This document shows positions 18,384-27,290 of a stretch of 64,000 nt of DNA, piece after piece (the stretch's first letter is position 1; every line of letters starts with the position of its first letter). Both the position numbers and the translations under genes were made by a program. The notes under the pieces were generated by a model. That model had not been told where the DNA came from. It saw only the letters and a list, made by a program, of their open reading frames with translations, and did not search any database. The stretch is from Galbibacter orientalis DSM 19592 (GTDB taxonomy: Bacteria; Bacteroidota; Bacteroidia; Flavobacteriales; Flavobacteriaceae). Where the stretch lies: positions 310,001-374,000 of the forward strand of contig NZ_JH651380.1 in NCBI RefSeq assembly GCF_000260115.1. The letters run 5' to 3'.

Positions 18384-21300
18384 TTAAAAAGCAACGTTTA
18401 AACCAAATAAAATGGTTCTTGGTGATGCTATAAAATTATCACCACTACCAAGTTCAGGATCAAAACCTTTCAGATTAGATTTTGTAAATAGGAATGGGTT
18501 TTGTGCAGAAGCGTAAAAACGCAATCTTTCCAAACCTAAAATCTCGCTTACTTCTTTGTTAAGTGTATAACCAAATGTAATGTTTCGGATTCTTACAAAT
18601 GAAGCATCTACATAACTTAACACACCATTATCCAATGGTCTTTCTCTGTTAATATTAGGACGTGGATATTCGTTACTTGGGTTTTCTGGAGTCCAATAAT
18701 TAAGGTCTAAATCGTTATTTCTACCAAAAATTGTTACATTTTCTAATGCTCGTGAGCGAGTTAAGTTTCCTTGGCGTGTATAAAGTGTTACTAAAAAATC
18801 AAAACCTGAATACTCCATTTTACTGGTAAAACCACCAATCCATTTTGGGTCTAATTGCCCTAATATTTTTCGGTCATCATCATTAAGCATTCCATCGTTA
18901 TTTAAATCGGCAAGTTTTATATCTCCTGGTCTTCTTCCGTAGCTGTTTGCAACATCATTTTCATCAAGCTGCCAGATTCCGTTAAAAACTCGGTCGTAAT
19001 AAACACTTAATGGCTGCCCAATAAACCAACCATTTCCAACATCATCCGATTGGCTATCCAGAAGTTTTACGATTTCACTTTTATTAGCTGAAAAATTAAA
19101 ATCGGTTGTCCATCTAAACTTATCAGTTTCAATATTAACAGTACTTAATGTTAATTCAATCCCAGAGTTTTTAGTTTCTCCAACATTTTGAAGAATAGAA
19201 GAATATCCAGAAGTAGAAGGTAAAACTCTATTTAATAATAAATCGGTTGTTTTTCCTGTGTAATAATCAATACTCCCCGCAATTCTATTTTTAGCAAAAG
19301 CATAATCTAAACCGATGTCAAAAGTGGTAGTGGTTTCCCATTTAAGATCTGGATTTGCAATGTCTTCTGGTTGAAAACCAAAAGCAGGATTTCCACCAAA
19401 AGAGTTTTCTAATCTTTTAATGCTTCCAAAGGTAGCGTAGGGAGCAATTGGATTACGACCTACCTGCCCGTAACCAGTTCTAAGTTTAAGATCGCTTAGA
19501 ACAGTTTGGTTTTTTAGAAAATCCTCTTGAATAATTCTCCATGCAAAAGAAGCAGAAGGGAAGAAGCCCCATTTTTTTCCTTTAGACAATTTTGAAGAAC
19601 CATCATAACGACCAGTAAGTGTAAGGAGGTACTTGTTTTTAAAACCATAATTAACACGACTCATGTAAGAAACCCAACCTTCGGTCTGTAAAGAACTATC
19701 ACGATTGTCTACTTGAGAGCCATCACTTAAATTGTTAAATGTCTGACTGTCGTTTGCAAGTCCAGAAACCTGTAAGTATAAATAATCTCTTTTAGTTTCT
19801 TGAAAACTGTAAAGGAAGGTAGCGTCAATAGAATGATTGTCGCCAATCATTTTTGAATAATTTAAGATATTCTCAATAGTATAAGCTGTATTTACCCTTG
19901 TTGCTTTTGAAGCTTGTGAAAGTCCGCCTGTACGGCTATCTGAAAGAGAAGCGCGGAAATCATTATCGGTAAGCGATTCAAACTGAGGTTGAACATTTAA
20001 GGTATATTTTAATCCATCTAGAATTTGATAACTAGCAAAAATATTTGCAAAGTAGCGGTAATTTATAGTTTCATCAATATAATTTCCAGGAGTTTCATTA
20101 CTCAAAGGATTCCAATTAAGTCCGTCAGCTAATGGATCCAGTGTGGCAACCCCATCTTCATCAAAAGGAGTAACAAGAGGAGGCTGGCTCATTAAACCTG
20201 CTAAAGGATTGTAATTGTTTGTTTTTGAAAAATTTGCCTGTTGAGATAAACCTATTTTTAATTTATCGGTAGCATTTATATCGAGATTGGCTCTAAAAGT
20301 GTAACGCTCATAATCTGCTAAATTATAAACCCCATTTTGATCAAAATAACTTAAGGAAAGGTTGTATCTTATTTTTTCTGAACCCCCAGAAACGCCTAAT
20401 TGGTGATTAACCTGTTGTCCTGCACGAGTTCCTAAATCAAGGAAATCTGTATTTACTCCATCTTGATATGCAGCTAATTGAAGCGGTTCTAGAGAGCTTT
20501 CAATAGAGGGTAAAGGTAATGTGCCCGGAATAAGTCCTTGTTCTTCTTCTTGTCCAGCTCTTCTTGCTTCACGTCTTAGACTTACATAACCATCGGAATC
20601 AAGAAGTTTGTAATTTTCTGGTACTTCTGCAAAACCGTAATAAGTATCATAAGTAAATTTGGCTTTTCCAGTTTTCCCTCTTTTTGTTGTAATTAAGATA
20701 ACCCCATTTGCTCCTCTTGCTCCATAAATAGCAGTAGAAGAGGCATCTTTTAATACTTCCATAGAAGCAATATCAGCAGAGTTTATGTCGTTTAAACTTC
20801 CTTCCATAGGAATTCCATCTACAACAATTAGAGGCTCATTAGAAAAATTAAGGGAACTTCTTCCTCTAATCAATAAGCTTGGCGATGATCCTGGCGAAGC
20901 ATTTGTTACGCCAACATCTAAACCAGCAACCTTACCAGCCATGGCGTTAAAAGCATTTCCTTCTTTGGTAGAATTTATATCTTCTCCAGAAATTGAAGAG
21001 ATAGCGCCTGTTACATCTGTTTTCTTTTGAGTTCCGTAACCTATTACAACTACTTCATCTAAAGCTGCTGCATCTGTTTCTAAAGTAATTGTTAGATTTT
21101 TTTGGTTTGAAAGGGGAACTTCTTTAGTAGAAAAACCAACAAACGATACAACTAGTGTAGCATTTTCATTGGAAACGGATAATTGAAAATTACCATCAAA
21201 ATCTGTTTGAGTTCCGTTTTGAGTTCCTTTTTCAATAATAGTAGCACCAGGAAGCGGGAAGCCCTCAGCATCCATAACGGTTCCTGTTACATCAATCTCT

Positions 21301-21467
21301 TGAAGCGGAGATGCGGATAGGGGTGTGGCGATTCCTATACTAATAATAAAAAATAGCAAAGATAGATTCTTATACCTAAAAAAGGGACTAGAATTATACA
21401 ATGCATGGTGTTTTAAGTGTTTCATAATTTTAAGTTTTATTAAAGTTAGTTTTGTGTGTACGTACAC
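18384..21467 (-). CDS. SusC/RagA-family TonB-dependent receptor (likely true start is the internal MKHLKHHALYN)
   Basis: 1027 aa; carboxypeptidase-like domain (VTGTVMDAEGFPLPGATI), TonB box (EVVVIGYGTQKKTDVTGAISS), plug domain. Confidence 0.95.
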   Translation of the reverse strand: MYVHTKLTLIKLKIMKHLKHHALYNSSPFFRYKNLSLLFFIISIGIATPLSASPLQEIDVTGTVMDAEGFPLPGATIIEKGTQNGTQTDFDGNFQLSVSNENATLVVSFVGFSTKEVPLSNQKNLTITLETDAAALDEVVVIGYGTQKKTDVTGAISSISGEDINSTKEGNAFNAMAGKVAGLDVGVTNASPGSSPSLLIRGRSSLNFSNEPLIVVDGIPMEGSLNDINSADIASMEVLKDASSTAIYGARGANGVILITTKRGKTGKAKFTYDTYYGFAEVPENYKLLDSDGYVSLRREARRAGQEEEQGLIPGTLPLPSIESSLEPLQLAAYQDGVNTDFLDLGTRAGQQVNHQLGVSGGSEKIRYNLSLSYFDQNGVYNLADYERYTFRANLDINATDKLKIGLSQQANFSKTNNYNPLAGLMSQPPLVTPFDEDGVATLDPLADGLNWNPLSNETPGNYIDETINYRYFANIFASYQILDGLKYTLNVQPQFESLTDNDFRASLSDSRTGGLSQASKATRVNTAYTIENILNYSKMIGDNHSIDATFLYSFQETKRDYLYLQVSGLANDSQTFNNLSDGSQVDNRDSSLQTEGWVSYMSRVNYGFKNKYLLTLTGRYDGSSKLSKGKKWGFFPSASFAWRIIQEDFLKNQTVLSDLKLRTGYGQVGRNPIAPYATFGSIKRLENSFGGNPAFGFQPEDIANPDLKWETTTTFDIGLDYAFAKNRIAGSIDYYTGKTTDLLLNRVLPSTSGYSSILQNVGETKNSGIELTLSTVNIETDKFRWTTDFNFSANKSEIVKLLDSQSDDVGNGWFIGQPLSVYYDRVFNGIWQLDENDVANSYGRRPGDIKLADLNNDGMLNDDDRKILGQLDPKWIGGFTSKMEYSGFDFLVTLYTRQGNLTRSRALENVTIFGRNNDLDLNYWTPENPSNEYPRPNINRERPLDNGVLSYVDASFVRIRNITFGYTLNKEVSEILGLERLRFYASAQNPFLFTKSNLKGFDPELGSGDNFIASPRTILFGLNVAF

Positions 21468-21468
21468 A
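21455..21468. promoter_or_regulatory. LacI-type operator candidate upstream of susC
   Basis: Perfect 14-bp palindrome TGTGTACGTACACA; related GTACGTAC at 21601-21608 and GGTACGTTAACG near 22825. Confidence 0.6.
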
Positions 21469-21718
21469 TTTTTTTAAACAAAGTTCATTTTATGTGATTT
21501 AAATTAATGATTAGATGAAATTAATATCAGTTTTAATATGAAAACATCGACCAAGTTAATGTTTTTTTTGAAAAAAAATAAATTTGAATGTTAAAATAAG
21601 GTACGTACAACATTTTTTAATATATAATAAACTGACAGATATTTTATTACTTAATTAAAAATAAGGGTAAAAAGTTGAGATTATCATATAATGTATATAA
21701 AAGATAAACGAGCCATAA

Positions 21719-22780
21719 TTAACTAGAAACTACATCATCATTGTAATACATTAAATTCTCTTGCGTGATAATATCTAATGGGAGGTATTTTTTTTGAGGA
21801 ACTTGTTTCTCTAACACTAAATATTTATAGAAACTCTCCAGAGCTAAATATCCTTGATTTTCAGGTCTTTGTCCAATTAGATAATTTATAATACCCTTTT
21901 TTAAGTACTTTACATTATTAGCAATTAAATCGTTTCCTACTAATTTTATAGTGCTCATGGTATCAAAATTACTTTCAATACATTTAGCAACATGGTGTAT
22001 CATGGAGCTGGGAACAAATATTCCAACAGTATTATTGGTTGGGGCACAAGCTTGGGTGAGGTTTTCTTCCCAATTTGCAGTTCCTAAATGAATGTTGTGT
22101 TCTATTAAAGTAATATTTGCTATAAAATTGCTGTTGTAGATATAATCTTTAAAACCTTCAATTCGTTGTTGTAAAGTTTTATTATGGTTTTCATTATTCT
22201 TAATGGAAATGATTGATATTGTTCCTTTTGAATTAATTTCTGAACATAATAGTTTGGCAGCTAATTTCCCGCTTTGAAATGCATCCTGACCAATAAAACT
22301 CAAAGCGTTACTGTTAGGGATGTTAGAATCAATAAGGCTAAAAGGGATTTTAGCTTCGTCTAGTTTTTTGGTAAGCTTTACTGCTTCAAAATTTATAACT
22401 GGAGCTAGGATAACCCCATCTGGTTTGAGTTTTAAAAGTTCTTCTGCCTTTTCTGTAAATGAGGAAACTGAGTTTTGATCGAAGTATAGAATACTTAGGT
22501 TTATTCCAAACTGACTTAAATTTTTCTCCGCCATTTTAATGCCTTTAGAGGGCATCTCCCAATATTCTCCATTATTATAGTTTGGTACAAGTGCGGCTAT
22601 TTTATAAGATCGGTTTAAAACCAAACCACGAGCATATATATTTGGCTTGTAATTACCTTTTTCGATAATATCAAGCACTTTTTTTTCAGTCTCTTTAGAT
22701 ACTTTTCCTCGTTTATGCAGTACTCTATCTACGGTTCCTAGAGAAACATTTGCTAGCTTAGCTATTTCTTTAATTGTCAA
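21719..22780 (-). CDS. LacI-family transcriptional regulator
   Basis: 353 aa; N-terminal HTH MTIKEIAKLANVSLGTVDRVLHKRGKVSKET; divergent-type spacing from SusC promoter. Confidence 0.92.
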   Translation of the reverse strand: MTIKEIAKLANVSLGTVDRVLHKRGKVSKETEKKVLDIIEKGNYKPNIYARGLVLNRSYKIAALVPNYNNGEYWEMPSKGIKMAEKNLSQFGINLSILYFDQNSVSSFTEKAEELLKLKPDGVILAPVINFEAVKLTKKLDEAKIPFSLIDSNIPNSNALSFIGQDAFQSGKLAAKLLCSEINSKGTISIISIKNNENHNKTLQQRIEGFKDYIYNSNFIANITLIEHNIHLGTANWEENLTQACAPTNNTVGIFVPSSMIHHVAKCIESNFDTMSTIKLVGNDLIANNVKYLKKGIINYLIGQRPENQGYLALESFYKYLVLEKQVPQKKYLPLDIITQENLMYYNDDVVSS

Positions 22781-22855
22781 ATTCTTTCTATTTTATCTGC
22801 TAAAATAGCAAAAATATTGAATAAGGTACGTTAACGCTGTTTATTTTGAAGTCAA

Positions 22856-24076
22856 TTATGTTGTTTTCTCAGAATGAATAATAATTTTTTCGTTATTAAT
22901 ATTAGTACAAAAGAAGAGGTAGGTGTTTCCTCCATCTGTAATTTTAGTCTTTTTGCGAATTTGATCAACGCTTTCAGGGAAATTTCTAGTGGTAATATTG
23001 GCCTTGTTTTCTGGAAGAATTTTCTTCAGTGCTTTTTTGTTGTATGGAATAATGTCTTTAATTATAAAGGAGCGTCCTGGAAAGTTAATTAGCTCGTCAT
23101 TAGTGTATAAATGAGTATTTGGGTGGAGCTTAGAGAGGTTTAGTTTTGTTGCTATTGAATTAAAACCGCCACTTTTTAAAATTGCAGAATTGGGCTCGTA
23201 TAAATACTTTTTTGGGAGCGAAAACTCAGTATTTGTATTACTTTCTTCATTTAAATGAAAATCAAATTCTTCTGTTATATGTTTTGAAAAATTGATGGTT
23301 CTAATCAAAGGGGTGGTAGTTTTCTTGTCTTTTATAATCCAAAGAAGTTCTTTTACATCATTATTAACAGCAACAACATGAATTTCCACTACCTTTTTTA
23401 GTTCTTCAATTCCTTTAGAAATATCGAGTAGAGGAGAGGTTTTTACAATTATAGTAGGAGATTTTTTTAATAGTACTGGTAAAACAAGCTGCATATTAGG
23501 CGCACAATCTTGTAGTAAAAATACTTTATTTTTTTTATTATCTCTTCTTGAAGGATCCACAAAAATACAATCAAAATTATCCTTTGTTTTTTCAAGAAAA
23601 GAGATGCCGTCCTCTGCAAAAGTGAAGATGTTTTTTTGACCTAAAACTTTAAAATTATGAGTGGCTATTTTTGATAAATTTTCATTGATTTCAAAATGAA
23701 GAACTTCTTTAAAACGTTTGGAAAAATAATAAGAGTCGACTCCAAATCCTCCAGTAAGATCTACTAGTTTTTTTCCGTTCACTAAACTGGCTTTGTAGTG
23801 AGCAGTAATTTCTGAGGAGGTTTGTTCAATATTTAGTTTGTTAGGATAGTAAATCTTGTCAGTTTTAAACCAGGTAGGAAGTTTTTTTTCTGATTTTTTC
23901 TTAGCTTCAATTTGTTCTACAACCTCTTTTGTGTCAACTCCCTCTAAATCGAAACCTTTTAGTAAAAGTGACGAAATGTCAGTATTAATATTTTTATTTA
24001 TAAAATATTGTGTACCAGTATTTAATATTTCTTTATTCAAAGTAAAACTATAAGTTTTTTGTAAGCTTACCAACAA
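22856..24076 (-). CDS. Class I SAM-dependent methyltransferase / THUMP-like domain protein
   Basis: 406 aa; LVDLTGGFGVDSYYFSKRF motif I, FVDPSRRD. Confidence 0.78.
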   Translation of the reverse strand: MLVSLQKTYSFTLNKEILNTGTQYFINKNINTDISSLLLKGFDLEGVDTKEVVEQIEAKKKSEKKLPTWFKTDKIYYPNKLNIEQTSSEITAHYKASLVNGKKLVDLTGGFGVDSYYFSKRFKEVLHFEINENLSKIATHNFKVLGQKNIFTFAEDGISFLEKTKDNFDCIFVDPSRRDNKKNKVFLLQDCAPNMQLVLPVLLKKSPTIIVKTSPLLDISKGIEELKKVVEIHVVAVNNDVKELLWIIKDKKTTTPLIRTINFSKHITEEFDFHLNEESNTNTEFSLPKKYLYEPNSAILKSGGFNSIATKLNLSKLHPNTHLYTNDELINFPGRSFIIKDIIPYNKKALKKILPENKANITTRNFPESVDQIRKKTKITDGGNTYLFFCTNINNEKIIIHSEKTT

Positions 24077-25148
24077 TCTTATTTTCGGATAAAAACTCCT
24101 TTAAAACCACTTTTAAAGCGGTATATATGGGTACAGCTAATACCATTCCGAAAGCACCAAAAATCATTCCTGCAATAATAATAACTAAGAAGATTTCTAG
24201 AGGATGTGATTTTACACTATTAGAAAAAATTAGCGGCTGACTAAAGAAGTTATCTATAAGTTGACCTATCATGAATCCGATTAAAACATAGATGGATTTT
24301 GGTAAAATAACGGTGCTAAAATCTGCTCCTAAATTACTAGACATCGTTAAAGATATCATTAATACCCCTCCAATTAAAGGACCTATGTATGGTACTAAAT
24401 TTAAAAGCGCACAAAGGAATGCAATTACTATGGCATCGTCTATTCCTAAGATGATTAAAACGGCTGTATAAATAACAAATAATATAGCTATTTGAAGTAA
24501 TAATCCTATGAAATATCGTGAGAGTAAATTTTTTATTTTTTCTAGGGAATTTATTACGCTTTGTTCGTTCTCTGGGGGAATGAAAGTTAAGAGTCCGTTT
24601 TGAAATAAGCGACTATCTTTTAAAAAGAAAAATGATATAAAGATAACCGTAAAAATTGCAACACTAAGAGATCCTATTCCTCCAACAATGTATTTAAACA
24701 TATTTGGAATAGCAGATAAATCTATATTAGAAATAAACTCTGAAGTTTTTATAGACTCTTCTATAGATTGCTCAACTTTGTATCTACTAACAGAGAAATA
24801 ATCTGAAATCTCTCTATATACGTCTTGTAAACTAGCTCTTAAATTATCAATATTTAGCAAAGAAAGATTTTTTCCTTGCTCTATAATTAAAGGTACAAAT
24901 AGGCTTATAACTCCAACGGTAAATAAAATCATGATAACCATGGTAATAATTACTGCAACGTTGTCGTTTAATTTACATTTCTTTCGTAAGAACCTTACAA
25001 TTGGCCTTCCAATTAAAGAAATTACCAAGGCTATAATAATATAGGCTATTATTGCTTTGATTTTGTATATAAAAAAGAGCAATAGCGAAACTCCTATTAT
25101 GGTTGCTAGGGCTCTTAATATCCCGTTAGAAATAGTTTTAGAATCCAT
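24048..25148 (-). CDS. AI-2E family transporter (PerM-like)
   Basis: 366 aa polytopic; LLNLVPYIGPLIGGV and C-terminal AVPIYTALKVVLKEFL typical of the family. Confidence 0.9.
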   Translation of the reverse strand: MDSKTISNGILRALATIIGVSLLLFFIYKIKAIIAYIIIALVISLIGRPIVRFLRKKCKLNDNVAVIITMVIMILFTVGVISLFVPLIIEQGKNLSLLNIDNLRASLQDVYREISDYFSVSRYKVEQSIEESIKTSEFISNIDLSAIPNMFKYIVGGIGSLSVAIFTVIFISFFFLKDSRLFQNGLLTFIPPENEQSVINSLEKIKNLLSRYFIGLLLQIAILFVIYTAVLIILGIDDAIVIAFLCALLNLVPYIGPLIGGVLMISLTMSSNLGADFSTVILPKSIYVLIGFMIGQLIDNFFSQPLIFSNSVKSHPLEIFLVIIIAGMIFGAFGMVLAVPIYTALKVVLKEFLSENKIVGKLTKNL

Positions 25149-25277
25149 TTTAATTACGTTGTTCCCTTTTAGGGTTTTATCCGATATTTAATATCGAAAA
25201 GGTTAGTTTTTAGTTGTGTTGCTAGTTGTTAAAACAATAGCAATTTCAATATAAAATTAAGGAAAATGTCTTATTAT

Positions 25278-25799
25278 TTATAGTTGATAATTATTGGTTA
25301 CTTCATATAAGCAAATGGCTGTAGCTTGTGCTAAATTCATACTGCTATTTTTTCCAAACATCTCAATATGAGTAGTATGGTTAGCAATAGAAAGGAGGTT
25401 TTTAGAAACTCCATAATTTTCATTTCCGATAATAATAGCAGTTTTATTCTTATTAGAAATTTTTAGGTTATTAATAGGAGTGCTATTATTTGTTATTTCT
25501 AAAGCTATAATGGTATATTTTTCTTTTTTTAAAAATTCAATACAATCATTTTCTTCTGTAAGATGCTCAAAAGGAACGGTTTTATGAGTTGCTCTAGCTG
25601 TTTTTTCCATACGTCTTGTAAAAACAGGCTCGTTTCCTACAAATATAACTTTTTCTACACCAAAAGCATCTGCTAGCCTAAAAATAGCACCTATGTTTGC
25701 AGCGCTGGTAATATGGTCGCATATAATGGTGATTGGAAATTGTTTTTCCGAGAAGTTAGTATTAGTATGCTCCAGTTGTGTTGTCATTTTAATGTTCAA
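25278..25799 (-). CDS. TrmH-family (SpoU) RNA 2'-O-methyltransferase
   Basis: 173 aa; DHITSAANIGAIFRLADAFGVEKV, IIGNENYGVSKNLL, SSMNLAQATAICLYE. Confidence 0.92.
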   Translation of the reverse strand: MNIKMTTQLEHTNTNFSEKQFPITIICDHITSAANIGAIFRLADAFGVEKVIFVGNEPVFTRRMEKTARATHKTVPFEHLTEENDCIEFLKKEKYTIIALEITNNSTPINNLKISNKNKTAIIIGNENYGVSKNLLSIANHTTHIEMFGKNSSMNLAQATAICLYEVTNNYQL

Positions 25800-26436
25800 A
25801 AGCGTATTGTATTATGTTAGCCCCCATTTTTAATGCTTTTTGTCGGATTTCTTGAGGGTCGTTATGGACTTCTTCATCTTCCCATCCATCTCCCAGATCA
25901 CTTTCAAAGGTAAAAAGAAGAATTAGTCTGTTGTTATCAAATATTCCCAATGCTTGTGGCTGTTTTCCGTCGTGCTCATGTATTTTAGGGAGTCCATTTG
26001 GGAATTTATAAGTTTCGTTAAAGATAGGGTGGGAGGTAGGAATTTCTGTTAGTTCTTTATCAGGAAAAACTTTAACTAATTCTTTTTTTAAATAAGGAGC
26101 CATTCCGTAATTGTCGTCAATGTGCAAAAACCCACCAGAAAGAAGGTATTTTCTAAGGTTTATAGCTTCTTCTTCCGAAAAAAAAACATTTCCATGCCCA
26201 GTCATATGTATAAACGGATATTGAAAAATATCGATACTTCCAGTTTCTACAGTAGCAGGTTTACTTTTTATGGTAGTGTGAATATTAGTATTACAAAAAG
26301 CAATTAAATTTGGAAGCGCTGTAGGGTTTGCATACCAGTCTCCACCACCATTGTACTTTAATAAAGCTATTTCTTGAGCACTTAAAAAAACACTAAAGCT
26401 AAGACATAGAATAGACAATAGAAGTTGCTTGTTCAT
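25789..26436 (-). CDS. DUF4159-like secreted protein
   Basis: 215 aa with signal peptide; YPFIHMTGHGNVFFSEEEAINLRKYLLSGGFLHIDDNYG. Confidence 0.85.
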   Translation of the reverse strand: MNKQLLLSILCLSFSVFLSAQEIALLKYNGGGDWYANPTALPNLIAFCNTNIHTTIKSKPATVETGSIDIFQYPFIHMTGHGNVFFSEEEAINLRKYLLSGGFLHIDDNYGMAPYLKKELVKVFPDKELTEIPTSHPIFNETYKFPNGLPKIHEHDGKQPQALGIFDNNRLILLFTFESDLGDGWEDEEVHNDPQEIRQKALKMGANIIQYAFEH

Positions 26437-26502
26437 TTTAAACTTACTTTTTCAGTAGCAAATTTACAGTAATTAAAAGAAGTATGCTGTAAAAGTTATC
26501 TT

Positions 26503-27207
26503 TTATAGAATTTCAAAGTTATAACCAGATTCTAATAGGTTTTGATATTTTTCATGATCAAACATATAATAGTATGCGCCACGTTTTGAGGCACTTTTAT
26601 CTTTTTCAGCTTGTTTTTTTAGAACTTCAAAAGAGAGTACTTTTTTTCTGAAATTTCCTGGATCTAGTTTTCTTTGAAAAATAGCTTCGTATAAACTTTG
26701 TAATTGTGGAATCGTAAACTTTTCTGGAAGTAGCTCAAAACCAATAGGTTGGTGTTTGGCGCGACTTCTTAATTTGCTTAGCGCATCGGTTACCATTTGG
26801 TCATGATCTAAAACAAGCTTTGGTAGATCTTCAAGTTTATACCAATAAGCGCCGTGTTTTTCTGTGAGTTTTCTATCGTATTCATCAATCCGAATAAGTG
26901 CAAATTGCGCTACAGAAATGCAACGAGCACCTTCATCTCTATCTGCTTTTCCATAGGTTTTAGATTGTTCAAAGAACACATTATCAAGTCCAGTAATTTC
27001 TTTTAAAACCCTTTGAGCAGCTTCATCTACATCTTCACTAGGCTTAACAAAGCTACCTATTAAAGACCAATCGCCTTCATGTGGTGCTACCCTTCTTTTA
27101 AAGATTAAAAGTTTTAATTCGCCATCATCAAAACCAAATACAATGCAGTCTGTTGCTACAAATATTTTGTTTTCTTCAGCGTAAAAATTACTAGTTGATG
27201 AAGTCAT
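26503..27207 (-). CDS. Nudix-type transcriptional regulator (NrtR/AraR-like), degenerate Nudix box
   Basis: 234 aa; N-terminal Nudix fold with GSFVKPSEDVDEAAQRVLKEITGL and C-terminal winged-helix (RGAYYYMFDHEKY); divergent from galK. Confidence 0.88.
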   Translation of the reverse strand: MTSSTSNFYAEENKIFVATDCIVFGFDDGELKLLIFKRRVAPHEGDWSLIGSFVKPSEDVDEAAQRVLKEITGLDNVFFEQSKTYGKADRDEGARCISVAQFALIRIDEYDRKLTEKHGAYWYKLEDLPKLVLDHDQMVTDALSKLRSRAKHQPIGFELLPEKFTIPQLQSLYEAIFQRKLDPGNFRKKVLSFEVLKKQAEKDKSASKRGAYYYMFDHEKYQNLLESGYNFEIL

Positions 27208-27233
27208 TTACAAATTTTTTTAATTTTTTAATT

Positions 27234-27270
27234 AAATATAATAAAAGTGCATATCACTTTTATTATATTT
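27234..27270. promoter_or_regulatory. Perfect inverted repeat, candidate operator of the Nudix regulator, overlapping galK promoter
   Basis: AAATATAATAAAAGTG-CATAT-CACTTTTATTATATTT: 16-bp perfect arms, 5-bp spacer; TATATTTG at 27264-27271 matches the TAnnTTTG flavobacterial -10. Confidence 0.75.
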
Positions 27271-27290
27271 GTTAAAGAAAAATATATGAT

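Noticed and set aside
21719-22780. Second LacI protein as a simple duplicate of the one at 1-545
   Set aside because: The effector domains differ strongly in sequence and the candidate operators differ (GTACGT versus ATCGAT), so they look like separate regulators.
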